64,000 nucleotides of DNA from Stenotrophomonas acidaminiphila (GTDB taxonomy: Bacteria > Pseudomonadota > Gammaproteobacteria > Xanthomonadales > Xanthomonadaceae). How positions within the stretch are numbered: position 1 is the stretch's first letter; the number at the start of each line of letters is the position of its first letter. Below the pieces are notes generated by a model, which was given only the letters and a program-made list of their open reading frames with translations, was not told the DNA's origin and did no database searches. Location of the stretch: the NCBI GenBank assembly GCA_002951995.1, contig CP019797.1:198501-262500 (forward strand), read 5' to 3'. Below, piece after piece: positions 47,961 through 57,685 of this stretch. A program made the translations under genes and the position numbers.

Positions 47961-50613
47961 CGTCGCGCGGGCCTTCCGGGTGGGGCTGGAGCAGCGGCAG
48001 GGTCATGCGCACCAGCGTACCGCGTCCATCGCGGCCGGGCAGCGCTTCGACATGGCCGCCATGCGCGCCGATCATGCCCTGGCAGATGGTCAGGCCCAGG
48101 CCGGTGCCCTGGCGGCCGCGGTCGCCGCGCTCGACGCTGTAGAACATGTCGAAGATGCGCAGGCGCTCGGCGTCGGGAATGCCCGGTCCCTCGTCGATCA
48201 CCTCGATGCACAGTTCGCCGTCGCGCACGCGCGCGCGCACTTCCACCGCCACCCCCGGCGGCGAGAACTTGGCCGCGTTCTCCATCACGTTGAACAGCGC
48301 CTGTTCGACCAGCGCCGGGTGCACCCAGATCGGCGGCAGGTCGTGCGGGATGTCCAGCTTCAGCAGCGCTTCGGGCTGGTAGCGCTGCAGCCGCCGCGCC
48401 GCCGAGCCGATCAGTTCGTCGATGCCGATCCAGTCGCGGCTGAGCTTGAGCCCGTCGTGCCCCAGCCGGGTCATGTCCAGCAGGTTCTGGATGTAGCGGT
48501 CCAGGCGCTCGCCCTCGACCACGATGGTGTCGAGCAGGGCGCGGCGGTCGCCGGCATCCATCGCCTCGGCATAGCTGGACAGGCTGTCGGCCGAGCCGAT
48601 CATCGCCGCCAGCGGCGAGCGCAGGTCGTGCGATACCGACGACAGCAGCGCCGAGCGCAGGCGTTCGGTCTCGTTGTGCAGGTGCGCGGTTTCCAGGTCG
48701 GCGACCAGCCGCGTGCGCAGTGCCGCCTGGGCGATGTCGTCGACCATCGCCTCGGCCAGCTGGCGCTGCTCCGGGGCCAGCCGCGGATGCTGGCGGTCGA
48801 AGCGCAGGCCGGCCACGCCGATGCCATGCCCTTCGCCGTCGAGCAGGGGCAGGAACCACCAGTCGGCGCCGGCCAGGGTGTCGGTGAAGCGGCCCGACGG
48901 CTGCCCGTGGCGCAGCGCCCAGTCGGCCGCGGCCAGGTCGGTGTCGCCGGGCGCGGCGCTGCCACCGGTGCTGGTGTCGTGCGCCACCCGCACCCAGGCC
49001 GGCGCGTCCAGCGCCTGCTCCAGCGCGACCCTGCCGGCATGCGCCACCTGCGCGTTGTCCACCGCGCTGGCCAGTTGCCGGCCCAGCGCCTGGCGCACGT
49101 TGGCATGGCGGTTGGCCGCGCGCAGCGCCACCACCTGCATGCGCAGCCGCGACGCCAGCCGCCCGGCCACCAGCGCCGCGGCCAGGAACAGGAACACGGT
49201 GATCACGCCCTGGCGCGCATTGATGGCGAAGGTGAAGCGCGGCGCGATGAAGAAGAAGTTGTAGGCCAGGAAACACAGCGTGGCCGCCAGCACCGCCGCG
49301 CCCATGCGCGTGCGCGCGGCCACCAGCACCACCGCGACGATGAACACCATCGCCAGGTCGCTCAGCCCGATCCAGCGTTCGCCCAGCCATGCCGCCCCGC
49401 AGGCCACGGCGGTGGCCAGCAGCGCCAGCCCGGCATCCCGGCTCCAGTTCTCCGGGTCCAGCGACAACCGCGCCCGGCGCGCGCTGGCGCGCGCCTGCGG
49501 CGTGCTGATGATGGTGATCTCGTAGTGCGCGCCGCGTTGGATCAGCTGCTGGGTCAGGGTCTGGTTGAACAGCCGCGCCAGCGGTCGTTCGCGGGTGCGG
49601 CCCAGCACCAGGGTGGAGACGGCGTTGTGCGCGGCATGGTCCAGCAGCACGTCGGCGATGCCCGGCCCGTGCAGCAGTTCGGCGTCGCCGCCGAGTCGGC
49701 GTGCCAGCGCGAAGGCGGCGTCGATCTCGCGGCGGGTCGCCTCGTCCTGGCGGCCATGCTGCACCGTGACCACGGTCCACGGGGCGTCGCGGCGCTCGGC
49801 GATGCGACGGGCCACGCGCACCAAGTATTCGCTCTGGCCGCCGCCGTCGATCGCCACCAGCACCCGGCGCCGCAGCGGCAGGTTGCCCTCGCCGCGCGCC
49901 GCGCGGGTCTCGCGCAGGCTGCTGTCGACGCGGTCGGCCGCTTCCTGCATGGCCAGCTCGCGCAGCGCGGTGAGGTTGGCCGGCGAGAAGAACGCCTGCA
50001 GCGCCTGCGCCGCCTGTTCGGGCACGTACACCTTGCCCTGGCGCAGGCGCTCGATCAGTTCGCGCGGCGGCAGGTCGACCAGCACGATGTCGTGCAGGCG
50101 GTCGAACACCGCATCGGGCACGGTTTCGGCCACGCGCACGCCGGTGATGCGCATCACCACGTCGTTGAGGCTTTCCAGGTGCTGGATATTGATGGTCGTC
50201 CACACGTCGATGCCGGCGTCGAGCAGTTCCATCACGTCCTGCCAGCGCCGTTCGTGGCGGCTACCGGGGGCGTTGCGGTGGGCCAGTTCGTCCACCAGCA
50301 CCAGGGCCGGGTGCCGCGCCAGCACCGCGTCCAGGTCCATCTCCTGCAGGCGATGGTCGCGGTACTCGACCTCGCGCAGCGCGATCACCGGCAGGCCGTG
50401 CAGCAGCGCGGCGGTGTCGTCGCGGCCGTGGGTTTCCACCACCGCCGCGACCACGTCCACGCCGCGGCGCAGTTGTTCCTGCGCGCGGGTGAGCATGGCG
50501 AAGGTCTTGCCGACGCCGGGCGCGGCGCCGAGGAAGACCGTCAGCTTGCCGCCGGCTTCGCGTTGCAGGCTTCCGGCCAGCGCATCGGCCTGGCGGCTGC
50601 GGGTATCGTTCAT
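47953..50613 (-). CDS. kdpD: sensor histidine kinase KdpD
   Basis: An 886-aa kinase. N-terminal KdpD sensor domain with Walker A GAAPGVGKT (29-37) and VDELAHRNAPGSRHERRWQDV; USP-like domain (RRVLVAIDGGGQSEYLVRVARRIAE); four transmembrane helices (about 405-500); GAF-like part; HisKA with the phospho-His in SSVSHDLRSPLAAMIG; HATPase with NVMENAAKFSPPG and GTGLGLTICQGM. It senses low K+ and ion stress. Normal family length, intact. Confidence 0.95.
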   Translation of the reverse strand: MNDTRSRQADALAGSLQREAGGKLTVFLGAAPGVGKTFAMLTRAQEQLRRGVDVVAAVVETHGRDDTAALLHGLPVIALREVEYRDHRLQEMDLDAVLARHPALVLVDELAHRNAPGSRHERRWQDVMELLDAGIDVWTTINIQHLESLNDVVMRITGVRVAETVPDAVFDRLHDIVLVDLPPRELIERLRQGKVYVPEQAAQALQAFFSPANLTALRELAMQEAADRVDSSLRETRAARGEGNLPLRRRVLVAIDGGGQSEYLVRVARRIAERRDAPWTVVTVQHGRQDEATRREIDAAFALARRLGGDAELLHGPGIADVLLDHAAHNAVSTLVLGRTRERPLARLFNQTLTQQLIQRGAHYEITIISTPQARASARRARLSLDPENWSRDAGLALLATAVACGAAWLGERWIGLSDLAMVFIVAVVLVAARTRMGAAVLAATLCFLAYNFFFIAPRFTFAINARQGVITVFLFLAAALVAGRLASRLRMQVVALRAANRHANVRQALGRQLASAVDNAQVAHAGRVALEQALDAPAWVRVAHDTSTGGSAAPGDTDLAAADWALRHGQPSGRFTDTLAGADWWFLPLLDGEGHGIGVAGLRFDRQHPRLAPEQRQLAEAMVDDIAQAALRTRLVADLETAHLHNETERLRSALLSSVSHDLRSPLAAMIGSADSLSSYAEAMDAGDRRALLDTIVVEGERLDRYIQNLLDMTRLGHDGLKLSRDWIGIDELIGSAARRLQRYQPEALLKLDIPHDLPPIWVHPALVEQALFNVMENAAKFSPPGVAVEVRARVRDGELCIEVIDEGPGIPDAERLRIFDMFYSVERGDRGRQGTGLGLTICQGMIGAHGGHVEALPGRDGRGTLVRMTLPLLQPHPEGPRDDA

Positions 50614-50649
50614 GGCCGCGATTGTGCGCCGCCGCCGGCAGGGGCGGAA

Positions 50650-51239
50650 TCAGGGCGCATGCGCGGCCGCATCCAGGGCCAGGTTCAGCGCGATCACATT
50701 CACCCGCGGCTGCCCCAGCACGCCCCACCCGGGCGCCTGCACGTGGCGCTCCAGCAGGGCTTGCACGCGCTGTTGCGGCCAGCCGCGCGCCCGCGCCACG
50801 CGGGCCACCTGCAGCCGTGCGGCGGCAGGCGACAGCTCCGGGTCGAGGCCGCTGGCGGAGGCGGTGACCAGGTCGCCGGGCACCTGCGCCGCCGCGACCC
50901 CTTCGCGCGCCGCCACCGCGGCGGTGGCAGCGGCCACGCGCTGCGCCAGTTGCGGGTTGCCGCGCGCCAGGTTGCTGCCGGCGGCGGCCATCGGGTCGTA
51001 GCCGCTGGCCGATGGCCGCGCCTGGAAGTAGCCGTCGCCGGCGAACGGCTGCGCCAGCAGCAGCGAACCACGCACGCGGCCGTCCGCATCGCGGACCAGG
51101 CTGCCGTCGGCCTGGGCCGGGAACAGGGTGCCGGCGATGCCGGTGGCGAGCGTGGCATAGGCCAGGCCGGTGCCGAGCAGGGCGAACAGGGTCAGGCCGA
51201 TGGCCGGGCGCCACAGGGCAATGGAGGTCTTGGGGTCAT
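50650..51239 (-). CDS. kdpC: K+-transporting ATPase subunit KdpC, frameshifted near the start
   Basis: Single-helix subunit stabilising the KdpFABC pump. The main frame contains the transmembrane start [25 protein letters not shown] and [10 protein letters not shown], then the hallmark [21 protein letters not shown] and [16 protein letters not shown]. The ATG at 51239 (overlapping the kdpB stop as ATGA) enters it only if one more G is added to the GGGG run at 51232-51235 (reads [10 protein letters not shown]); full length would then be 196 aa. Same kind of break as in kdpB. Confidence 0.9.
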
Positions 51240-53295
51240 GCGCCGAGTACCAGGACGAGGAGAAGATCGATGGCCTTGATCGCCGCGAACGGCAGCAGTA
51301 CCCCGCCCAGGCCGTAGACCAGCATGTTCCGGCGCAGCAGCGCGGTGGCGGTGGCCGGGCGGAAGCGCACGCCGCGCAATGCCAGCGGGATCAGCGCCGG
51401 AATCACCAGCGCGTTGAACACCAGCGCCGCCAGCACCGCGTTGCGCGGGCTGGACAGCTGCATCACGTTCAACGCCGCCATCGACGGGATCGCCGCGGCG
51501 AACAGCGCCGGCAGGATCGCGAAGTACTTGGATACGTCGTTGGCCAGCGAAAAGGTGGTCAGCGCGCCGCGGGTGATCAGCTGCTGCTTGCCCACCTCGA
51601 CCACCGCCAGCAGCTTGGCCGGATCCGAGTCCAGGTCGACCATGTTGCCGGCCTCCTTGGCGGCCTGGGTGCCGGAGTTCATCGCCAGGCCGATGTCGGC
51701 CTGGGCCAGCGCCGGGGCGTCGTTGGTGCCGTCGCCAACCATCGCCACCAGTCGCCCGCCCGCCTGTTCGCTGCGGATCCGCGCCAGCTTGTCCTCGGGC
51801 CGGGCCTGGGCGATGTAGTCGTCCACGCCGGCTTCGGCGGCGATGGCCGCGGCGGTCAGCGGGTTGTCGCCGGTGATCATCACCGTGCGGATGCCCATCG
51901 CCCGCAGCTGCGCGAACTTCTCGCGCATGCCGTGCTTGACCACGTCGGCCAGCTCGACCACGCCCAGCACATGCCGGCCTTCGCATACCACCAGCGGGGT
52001 GGCGCCGCCGCGCGCCACCTGGTCCACGCGCGCCTGCAGTTCGTTGGGGACGTTGCCGCCCAGTGCCGACACGTGCGCGGTGATGGCGTCGGCCGCGCCC
52101 TTGCGGATGCGCCGTCCGTCGGCCAGGTCCACGCCCGACATGCGCGTCTGCGCGCTGAACGCCAGGTAGTCGGCCCGGTCCGGCTCGCCGGTGGTGCAGC
52201 CCTGCTCGCGCGCCAGGCGCACGATCGACCTGCCCTCCGGGGTCGGGTCGGCCAGTGAGGACAGCAGTGCGGCCTCGCGCAGGTGCCCGGCCTCGATGCC
52301 CGCCAGCGGGTGGAAGGCGCTGGCCTGGCGGTCGCCGTAGGTGATGGTGCCGGTCTTGTCGAGCAGCAGCACGTCCACGTCGCCGGCCACTTCCACCGCC
52401 TTGCCCGACTTGGCCAGCACGTTGGCCTGCAGCGCGCGGTTCATGCCGGCGATGCCGATGGCCGGCAGCAGCCCGCCGATGGTGGTTGGGATCAGGCACA
52501 CCAGCAGCGCGATCAGCAGCAGCGGATCGAGCCGCACGCCGACGGCGGCGGCGATCGCCGGCAGCGTCGCCACCACCACCAGGAAGGTCAGCGACATCGC
52601 CGCCAGCAGCAGGGTCAGGGCGATCTCGTTCGGCGTCTTCTGCCGGTTGGCGCCCTCCACCAGCGCGATCATGCGGTCCAGGAAGCTGTGCCCGGGCTCG
52701 GCGGTGACGCGCACCACGATCTGGTCGGACAGCACCTTGGTGCCGCCGATCACGCCGGAGCGGTCGGTACCGGCCTCGCGCAGCACCGGTGCCGACTCGC
52801 CGGTGACGGCGGCCTCGTTGATGGTGGCCAGGCCCTGCACGATCTCGCCGTCGGCCGGCACGAACTCGCCGGCGCTGACGATCACGTGGTCGCCCGGGCG
52901 CAGCGCCGCGGCGGCGACCGCGCTTTCGGCCGCACCGAACCGCGGTGCCGCCAGGCGGCGTGCCACCAGGTCCTGGCGCGCGCGCCGCAGCGCCGATGCC
53001 TGGCCGCGCCCACGCGCCTCGGCCACGGCTTCGGCGAAGTTGCCGAACAGCACCGTCAGCAGCAGGATCGCGGTGACCGCCAGGCCGAAGCCCAGCGGCG
53101 CCTGGCCGCCGAGGGTGAGCAGCAGCGCCAGCACGGTGCCGGCCATGACCACGGCCATCACCGGGTTGTGCAGCAGGTGCGCGGGCGCGAGCTTGCGCAC
53201 GGATTCGCGCAGCGCCTGGCGCCAGCCGGCGGCGTCCAGCAGCGGGGGCGGCGCGTGGCCGGGCGGGAAACAGGGGAGTTCATCGAAGCGCTCAT
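51236..53295 (-). CDS. kdpB: K+-transporting ATPase subunit KdpB, frameshifted near the start
   Basis: P-type ATPase subunit. Phosphorylation site [12 protein letters not shown], dephosphorylation TGES motif, nucleotide-binding KGAADAI, hinge [16 protein letters not shown] and C-terminal helices are all intact. The first codons ([16 protein letters not shown]) starting five... bases after the kdpA stop are in another frame from [16 protein letters not shown]. One extra G in the GGGGG run 53244-53248 joins them into 686 aa, the expected size. Otherwise translation could begin only at GTG 53200, deleting 32 residues. Confidence 0.93.
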
Positions 53296-53300
53296 GGATG

Positions 53301-55013
53301 TCAGGCTCCCTGCAGCGCCAGGCCCAGGTGGTCGGCCACCGGGCCGAGCACCAGTGCCGGCATGAACTGCAGCACGGTGAGGACGACGATCACGCAGACC
53401 AGGGTCAGGGCGAAGGTCGGGGTTTCTATCTGCAGGCTGCCGGCGCCCTGCGGCGCCTGCCGCTTGCCGGCCAGCTGCGCGGCGATGGCCAGCGGCACGA
53501 TCAGCACCGGGAACCGGCCCAGCGCCAGCACCAGCGCGCAGCTGAGGTTCCACCAGACCGTGTTGTCGGCCAGTCCTTCAAAGCCCGAGCCGTTGTTGGC
53601 ATAGGCCGAGGTGAACTCGTAGAACACCTGGGTGATGCCATGGAAGCCGGGGTTGGAGATACCGGCCAGGCCGGGAATGGCCAGGGTCAGCGCGGTCATG
53701 CCGAGCAGGGTGATCGGCTGCAGCAGCACCAGCAGGGCGAGCAGCCGTACCTGGGGCGTTTCCAGCTTGCGGCCGAACAGCTCGGGCGTGCGCCCGGTCA
53801 TCAGTCCGGCCAGGAACACCGCCAGCATCAGGTACACCAGGAACTGCTGCAGGCCGCAGCCGATGCCGCCCCAGATGGCGCCGACCAGCATGTTGACCAG
53901 CGACGCCATGCCGGCCAGCGGACTCATCGAATCCTGCATGCCGTTGACCGACCCGTTCTGCACCTGCGTGGTGAGCGTGGCCCACAGCGCGGTGCCGTCG
54001 GCGCCGAAGCGGACCTCCTTGCCCTCCATCAGCAACGGGCTGGCAGCGCTGGCGCCGTGCCCTTCCAGCCACACCGTGCCGAAGGTGGACAGCAGCGACA
54101 TGCCGAGCATGCAGCCGAGCACCAGCGCGCCGAAGCGGCGGCGGCCGGTGAAGGCGCCGATCATGAACACCACCGCCATCGGTAGCAGCACGATGCCGAC
54201 CAGCTCCAGCGCGTTGGACAGCGGGGTGGGGTTCTCCAGCGGAAAGCTGCTGTTCGGCCCGTACCAGCCGCCGCCATTGGCGCCGAGCTGCTTGGCCGCG
54301 ACCATCGCCGCCACCGGGCCCAGCGGGATCTTCTGCGTCGCCATGCCGGCGCTGGCATCGATCGGCGTGGCCTGCGGGCCCGCGGCCAGCGTCGAGGGCA
54401 CGCCCTGCCAGGTCAGCAGCAGGGTCCATACCAGGCACAGTGGCAGCAGGAAGCGCAGGCACAGGCGCACCACGTCGACGTAATAGTTGCCGACCGTGAC
54501 CGGCGCGGCCGCCGCCCGGGCACCGGACTGCTGGCCCGGCGCCCGGGCGAACAGCGCCCGCAGCGTGGCCACCGCCAGCGCCAGGCCCATCATCGGGGTG
54601 ATCACCTGCAGGCCGGTGATGGCGGTCATCTGCGACAGGTAGGACAGCTGGGCCTGGCCGCTGTAGTGCTGCTGGTTGGTGTTGGTCAGGAACGACACCA
54701 TCGTGTGCAGCGCGGTGTCCCAGCGCAGGTTGGGAACATGGTCCGGGTTGAGTGGCAGCCAGGCCTGGGTCATGAACACCGCCAGCGTCGGCACGGCCAG
54801 CACCAGGTTGCTGGCGAGGAAGGCGAGGGCATAGCCGCGCCAGGACATGGCACGCCCCGGGTCGACGCCCAGCAGCCGGTACAGCGGCTTTTCGATCCAG
54901 CCGAACAACGGGTCGATGCGCATCGGCGCACCGCGCATCAGCCGCGCCAGGTACAGGCCCAGCGGCCACGCCAGGGCGATGCCGGCCAGCAGGATGACAA
55001 GGGCTTCGGTCAT
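53301..55013 (-). CDS. kdpA: K+-transporting ATPase subunit KdpA
   Basis: A 570-aa channel-like subunit with about ten transmembrane helices and four selectivity-filter-type loops ([41 protein letters not shown], the [22 protein letters not shown] loop, and [14 protein letters not shown]). It forms the high-affinity K+ entry path from which KdpB pumps. Length and motifs are normal. It follows kdpF by 10 bp. Confidence 0.96.
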   Translation of the reverse strand: MTEALVILLAGIALAWPLGLYLARLMRGAPMRIDPLFGWIEKPLYRLLGVDPGRAMSWRGYALAFLASNLVLAVPTLAVFMTQAWLPLNPDHVPNLRWDTALHTMVSFLTNTNQQHYSGQAQLSYLSQMTAITGLQVITPMMGLALAVATLRALFARAPGQQSGARAAAAPVTVGNYYVDVVRLCLRFLLPLCLVWTLLLTWQGVPSTLAAGPQATPIDASAGMATQKIPLGPVAAMVAAKQLGANGGGWYGPNSSFPLENPTPLSNALELVGIVLLPMAVVFMIGAFTGRRRFGALVLGCMLGMSLLSTFGTVWLEGHGASAASPLLMEGKEVRFGADGTALWATLTTQVQNGSVNGMQDSMSPLAGMASLVNMLVGAIWGGIGCGLQQFLVYLMLAVFLAGLMTGRTPELFGRKLETPQVRLLALLVLLQPITLLGMTALTLAIPGLAGISNPGFHGITQVFYEFTSAYANNGSGFEGLADNTVWWNLSCALVLALGRFPVLIVPLAIAAQLAGKRQAPQGAGSLQIETPTFALTLVCVIVVLTVLQFMPALVLGPVADHLGLALQGA

Positions 55014-55023
55014 GGCGTGCTCC

Positions 55024-55116
55024 TCAGAACGACTCGGGACGCAGGACCGCGTACAGCAGGTAGGCGGCAGCGACCAGCGCCACCAGTCCGCACAGGAAGA
55101 AAAGCCAGCCGGGCAT
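55024..55116 (-). CDS. kdpF: small membrane subunit KdpF
   Basis: A 30-aa single transmembrane peptide (MPGWLFFLCGLVALVAAAYL... ending RPESF) immediately before kdpA. KdpF is a tiny stabilising subunit with the pattern LxxLVAxYLxxALLRPE(R/K)F; the final RPESF is typical. Its position and sequence make the assignment safe despite the length. Confidence 0.9.
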   Translation of the reverse strand: MPGWLFFLCGLVALVAAAYLLYAVLRPESF

Positions 55117-55270
55117 TGGGAACCTCGGTTCAGCGGCGCGACCGCCTGCGCGGCGGGCGTACCGTGTGGATGGGAAAGTGGCGGCGCATTGCCAGCATGG
55201 CCGCCAGTGCCAGGAGCGCCATGGTGCTTCCGGGGGCCGTAAACGTTCGATGCCGCGTGCCCGGTCGCGG

Positions 55271-55293
55271 CGTAAAAACGCCATAAAAAAGTG
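55271..55293 (-). promoter_or_regulatory. candidate KdpE-binding region upstream of kdpF
   Basis: On the minus strand the segment reads CTTTTTTATGGCGTTTTTACG, a T-rich element resembling the KdpE box ahead of E. coli kdpFABC (T-rich blocks with TTTATA/TTTTTACA). It lies about 155 bp from the kdpF start, a plausible activator distance. Confidence 0.35.
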
Positions 55294-55353
55294 GGTGGCC
55301 GTGGTTTGGCCGCCGGTGCGGTACCGGGCTGGCGGGGGCTGAAGGCAACAAAA

Positions 55354-55373
55354 AAGCGGCCCGGGGGCCGCTT
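55354..55373 (-). terminator. intrinsic terminator of the DUF4124 gene
   Basis: 9-bp stem AAGCGGCCC / GGGCCGCTT with a 2-nt centre; on the minus strand the stem runs into TTTTTTGTTG. It lies 25 bp past the gene end. Confidence 0.78.
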
Positions 55374-55397
55374 GCGGGGTTCCGCCGGTGGGCGCGC

Positions 55398-56099
55398 TCA
55401 GCCCGGCGGCGATGCCGGGGTATCGGCCGCATCGGCCGCCGCGGCGGTGCCCTTGAGCTCGCGGTAGCGGGCCAGGGTTTCGGCGATCTCCACGTCCAGC
55501 GCCTTGCGCTGCTGCTCGAAGGCGGCCTGCAGCCGCAGCTGGGCCAGCAGTTCGGTATGCCGCTGGCGGATGTCCTGGGCCTGCTTGTCGGTCACCTTCT
55601 GCCCGGCCAGTTCGCGGTCGCCGGCGATCGACAACTGGGTGGCAAGCGCCTCGCGCAGGCTGCCGACGTTGTAGATGGCGGTCTTGATGTTGTTGTCGAC
55701 GATGGCCGCGCGCTCGTTGAACACGCGGCGCAGTGCGTCCTCGCTGCCATAGGTGGACAGCATGGCCTGCTCGGTGCGCCTGCGGGTCTCGGCCGCCGCC
55801 GCATCCACCTGCGCCTGCGCCGCGGCGAGCTCGGCGTCGGCGCGCTCCTCGGCGGTGAGCGCGCGCTGCACGTCGGCGCTGCGCAGGCCGCTGCGCGCGC
55901 TGAATTCCTGGCGTGCGTTGTTGACCGCCTCCGGCGGCAGGGTGTCCGAGCAGATCCGCTCACCCCGGGCGGTGTCCCAGCAGTAGAGCTTCTTGCCGGG
56001 GTCGGCCGGCTTGTCCTGTGCCGGCACCGGTACCGGCAGTGTCAGCGCAGCCAGCACCAGCAGCATGCCGGCGCCGGTGATGGACGGATTCGGCCTCAT
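55398..56099 (-). CDS. DUF4124 domain secreted protein with coiled coil
   Basis: A 233-aa protein. Signal peptide (MRPNPSITGAGMLLVLAALTL...PAQ), a DUF4124-type segment KKLYCWDTARGERICSDTLPPEAV with paired cysteines, then a long alpha-helical region (about 70-225) rich in Ala/Glu/Gln. DUF4124 is common in gammaproteobacterial envelope proteins with no firm function. Periplasmic location is inferred. It follows pyrE by 15 bp on the same strand. Confidence 0.82.
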   Translation of the reverse strand: MRPNPSITGAGMLLVLAALTLPVPVPAQDKPADPGKKLYCWDTARGERICSDTLPPEAVNNARQEFSARSGLRSADVQRALTAEERADAELAAAQAQVDAAAAETRRRTEQAMLSTYGSEDALRRVFNERAAIVDNNIKTAIYNVGSLREALATQLSIAGDRELAGQKVTDKQAQDIRQRHTELLAQLRLQAAFEQQRKALDVEIAETLARYRELKGTAAAADAADTPASPPG

Positions 56100-56114
56100 G
56101 ACAGCCCCCTGCGG

Positions 56115-56774
56115 TCAGCCCGTTGGATTGCTTCCGTAACGGGCCCGGTAGGCCAGCAACGGTTCGCGGTAGCCGACAAGTTCCGGGTTCCCGGACGCGA
56201 ATGCAAGCAGGTCGGCCAGGTTGGCCACGGCGATCACCGGGATGCCGGTCTCGGCGGCCACGGCCTGGGCGGCCGAGCGGCGGTCCTCCTCCGAGGCGAT
56301 CTCCTGGCGGTCCAGGGCGACCACGATGCCGGCGGGGATGCCGTTGGCGGCGCGGATGATGGCCAGCGCCTCGCGGATGGCGGTACCGGCGGTGATCACG
56401 TCGTCGACGATCAGGATGCGCTTGCCGGCCATGTCGGCGCCGATCAGGGTGCCGCCCTCGCCGTGGTCCTTGGCTTCCTTGCGGTTGAAGGTCAGCGGCA
56501 GGTTGCGGCCGCGGTGCGAGAACTCGCAGGCGATGGCGGTGGCCAGCGGGATGCCCTTGTAGGCGGGGCCGAACAGCTGGTCGAAGGCGACGCCGGAGGA
56601 TTCCACCGCGTCGGCGTAGCAGTTGCCCAGCTGGGCCAGCGCCAGGCCGGTGTCGAAACGGCCGGCATTGAAGAAATAGGGGCTTACCCGGCCGGACTTG
56701 AGGGTGAACTGGCCGAAGCGGAGGGCATCGGCGTTCAGCGCCAGCTGCAGGAAGCGGGAACGATGGTCACTCAT
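56115..56774 (-). CDS. pyrE: orotate phosphoribosyltransferase
   Basis: A 219-aa PRTase. PRPP motif ILIVDDVITAGTAIREAL, LFGPAYKGIPLA and FNRKEAKDHGEGG flexible loop with catalytic Lys. Makes OMP from orotate in pyrimidine synthesis. Normal length. Divergent from the exonuclease III gene, sharing a 110-bp promoter region. Confidence 0.96.
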   Translation of the reverse strand: MSDHRSRFLQLALNADALRFGQFTLKSGRVSPYFFNAGRFDTGLALAQLGNCYADAVESSGVAFDQLFGPAYKGIPLATAIACEFSHRGRNLPLTFNRKEAKDHGEGGTLIGADMAGKRILIVDDVITAGTAIREALAIIRAANGIPAGIVVALDRQEIASEEDRRSAAQAVAAETGIPVIAVANLADLLAFASGNPELVGYREPLLAYRARYGSNPTG

Positions 56775-56884
56775 GTAATGCGCTTTTCTGTCGTCTATTG
56801 AAGGCGCCTAGGGTAAAGCATGGCTTCGGGGAATGCTGGCGCGGGCGGTATGCTGTGCCGTCCCGGGCCTGTCAGCGGTTTCCC

Positions 56885-57685
56885 ATGCGCATCATCAGTT
56901 TCAACGCCAACGGCATCCGTTCGGCCACCACCAAGGGCTTCGGCACCTGGTTCGCCGGCCAGCAGGCCGACGTGCTGTGCATCCAGGAGACCAAGGCGCA
57001 GGAGTCGCAGCTGTCCGACCCGCTGTTCCGCCCCGATGGCCACCACTGTTTCTACCGCGACGCCATCACCAAGAAGGGCTACAGCGGGGTGGCGATCTGG
57101 AGCCGGCGCGAGCCGGACGAGGTCCGCACCGAGCTGGGCTGGGCCCCGTTCGACGACGAGGGCCGCTACATCGAGGCCCGCTTCGGCAACCTGAGCGTGG
57201 TCTCCTTCTATATCCCGTCCGGCTCGTCGGGCGAGCTGCGCCAGGGCTTCAAGTTCGAGGTGATGGAATGGCTGCGGCCGATCCTCGACCAGTGGCTGGC
57301 CAGCGGCCGCGACTACGTGCTGTGCGGGGACTGGAACATCGTGCGCACCGCCCTGGACATCAGGAACTGGAAGTCCAACCAGAAGAATTCCGGCTGCCTG
57401 CCCGAGGAGCGCGACTGGCTCAACGGCCTGTGCGCCGACCTGCCCGGGGAGCATGACCCGGGCGCCGGCCGCGGCTGGGTGGACGCCTATCGCGTGCTGC
57501 ACCCGCAGGGGCAGGACTACACGTGGTGGAGCAACCGGGGCGCGGCGCGCGCCAACAACGTCGGTTGGCGCATCGACTACCAGCTGGTCACCCCCGGCCT
57601 GCGCGGGCGCCTGCGCGGCTGCTCGATCTACCGCGACGAGCGCTTCTCCGACCACGCCCCGTTCAGCGTGGACTACGACCTGTGA
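56885..57685 (+). CDS. xth: exodeoxyribonuclease III family AP endonuclease
   Basis: A 266-aa exonuclease-endonuclease-phosphatase fold: MRIISFNANGIRSA with the metal Asn, CIQETKAQ with catalytic Glu, YSGVAIWSR, CGDWNIVRTALD with Asp/Asn, WWSNRGAARANNVGWRIDY, and the final SDHAPFSVDYDL with catalytic His. Acts in base-excision repair at abasic sites. The next gene starts in its stop codon. Whether it is the major Xth or a paralogue cannot be told. Confidence 0.94.
   Translation: MRIISFNANGIRSATTKGFGTWFAGQQADVLCIQETKAQESQLSDPLFRPDGHHCFYRDAITKKGYSGVAIWSRREPDEVRTELGWAPFDDEGRYIEARFGNLSVVSFYIPSGSSGELRQGFKFEVMEWLRPILDQWLASGRDYVLCGDWNIVRTALDIRNWKSNQKNSGCLPEERDWLNGLCADLPGEHDPGAGRGWVDAYRVLHPQGQDYTWWSNRGAARANNVGWRIDYQLVTPGLRGRLRGCSIYRDERFSDHAPFSVDYDL

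Noticed and set aside
47941..51279. 1112-aa frame opposite kdpD/kdpE
   Set aside because: Long antisense frame typical of GC-rich DNA; composition is His/Gln/Arg-rich noise and the other strand has perfect family matches.
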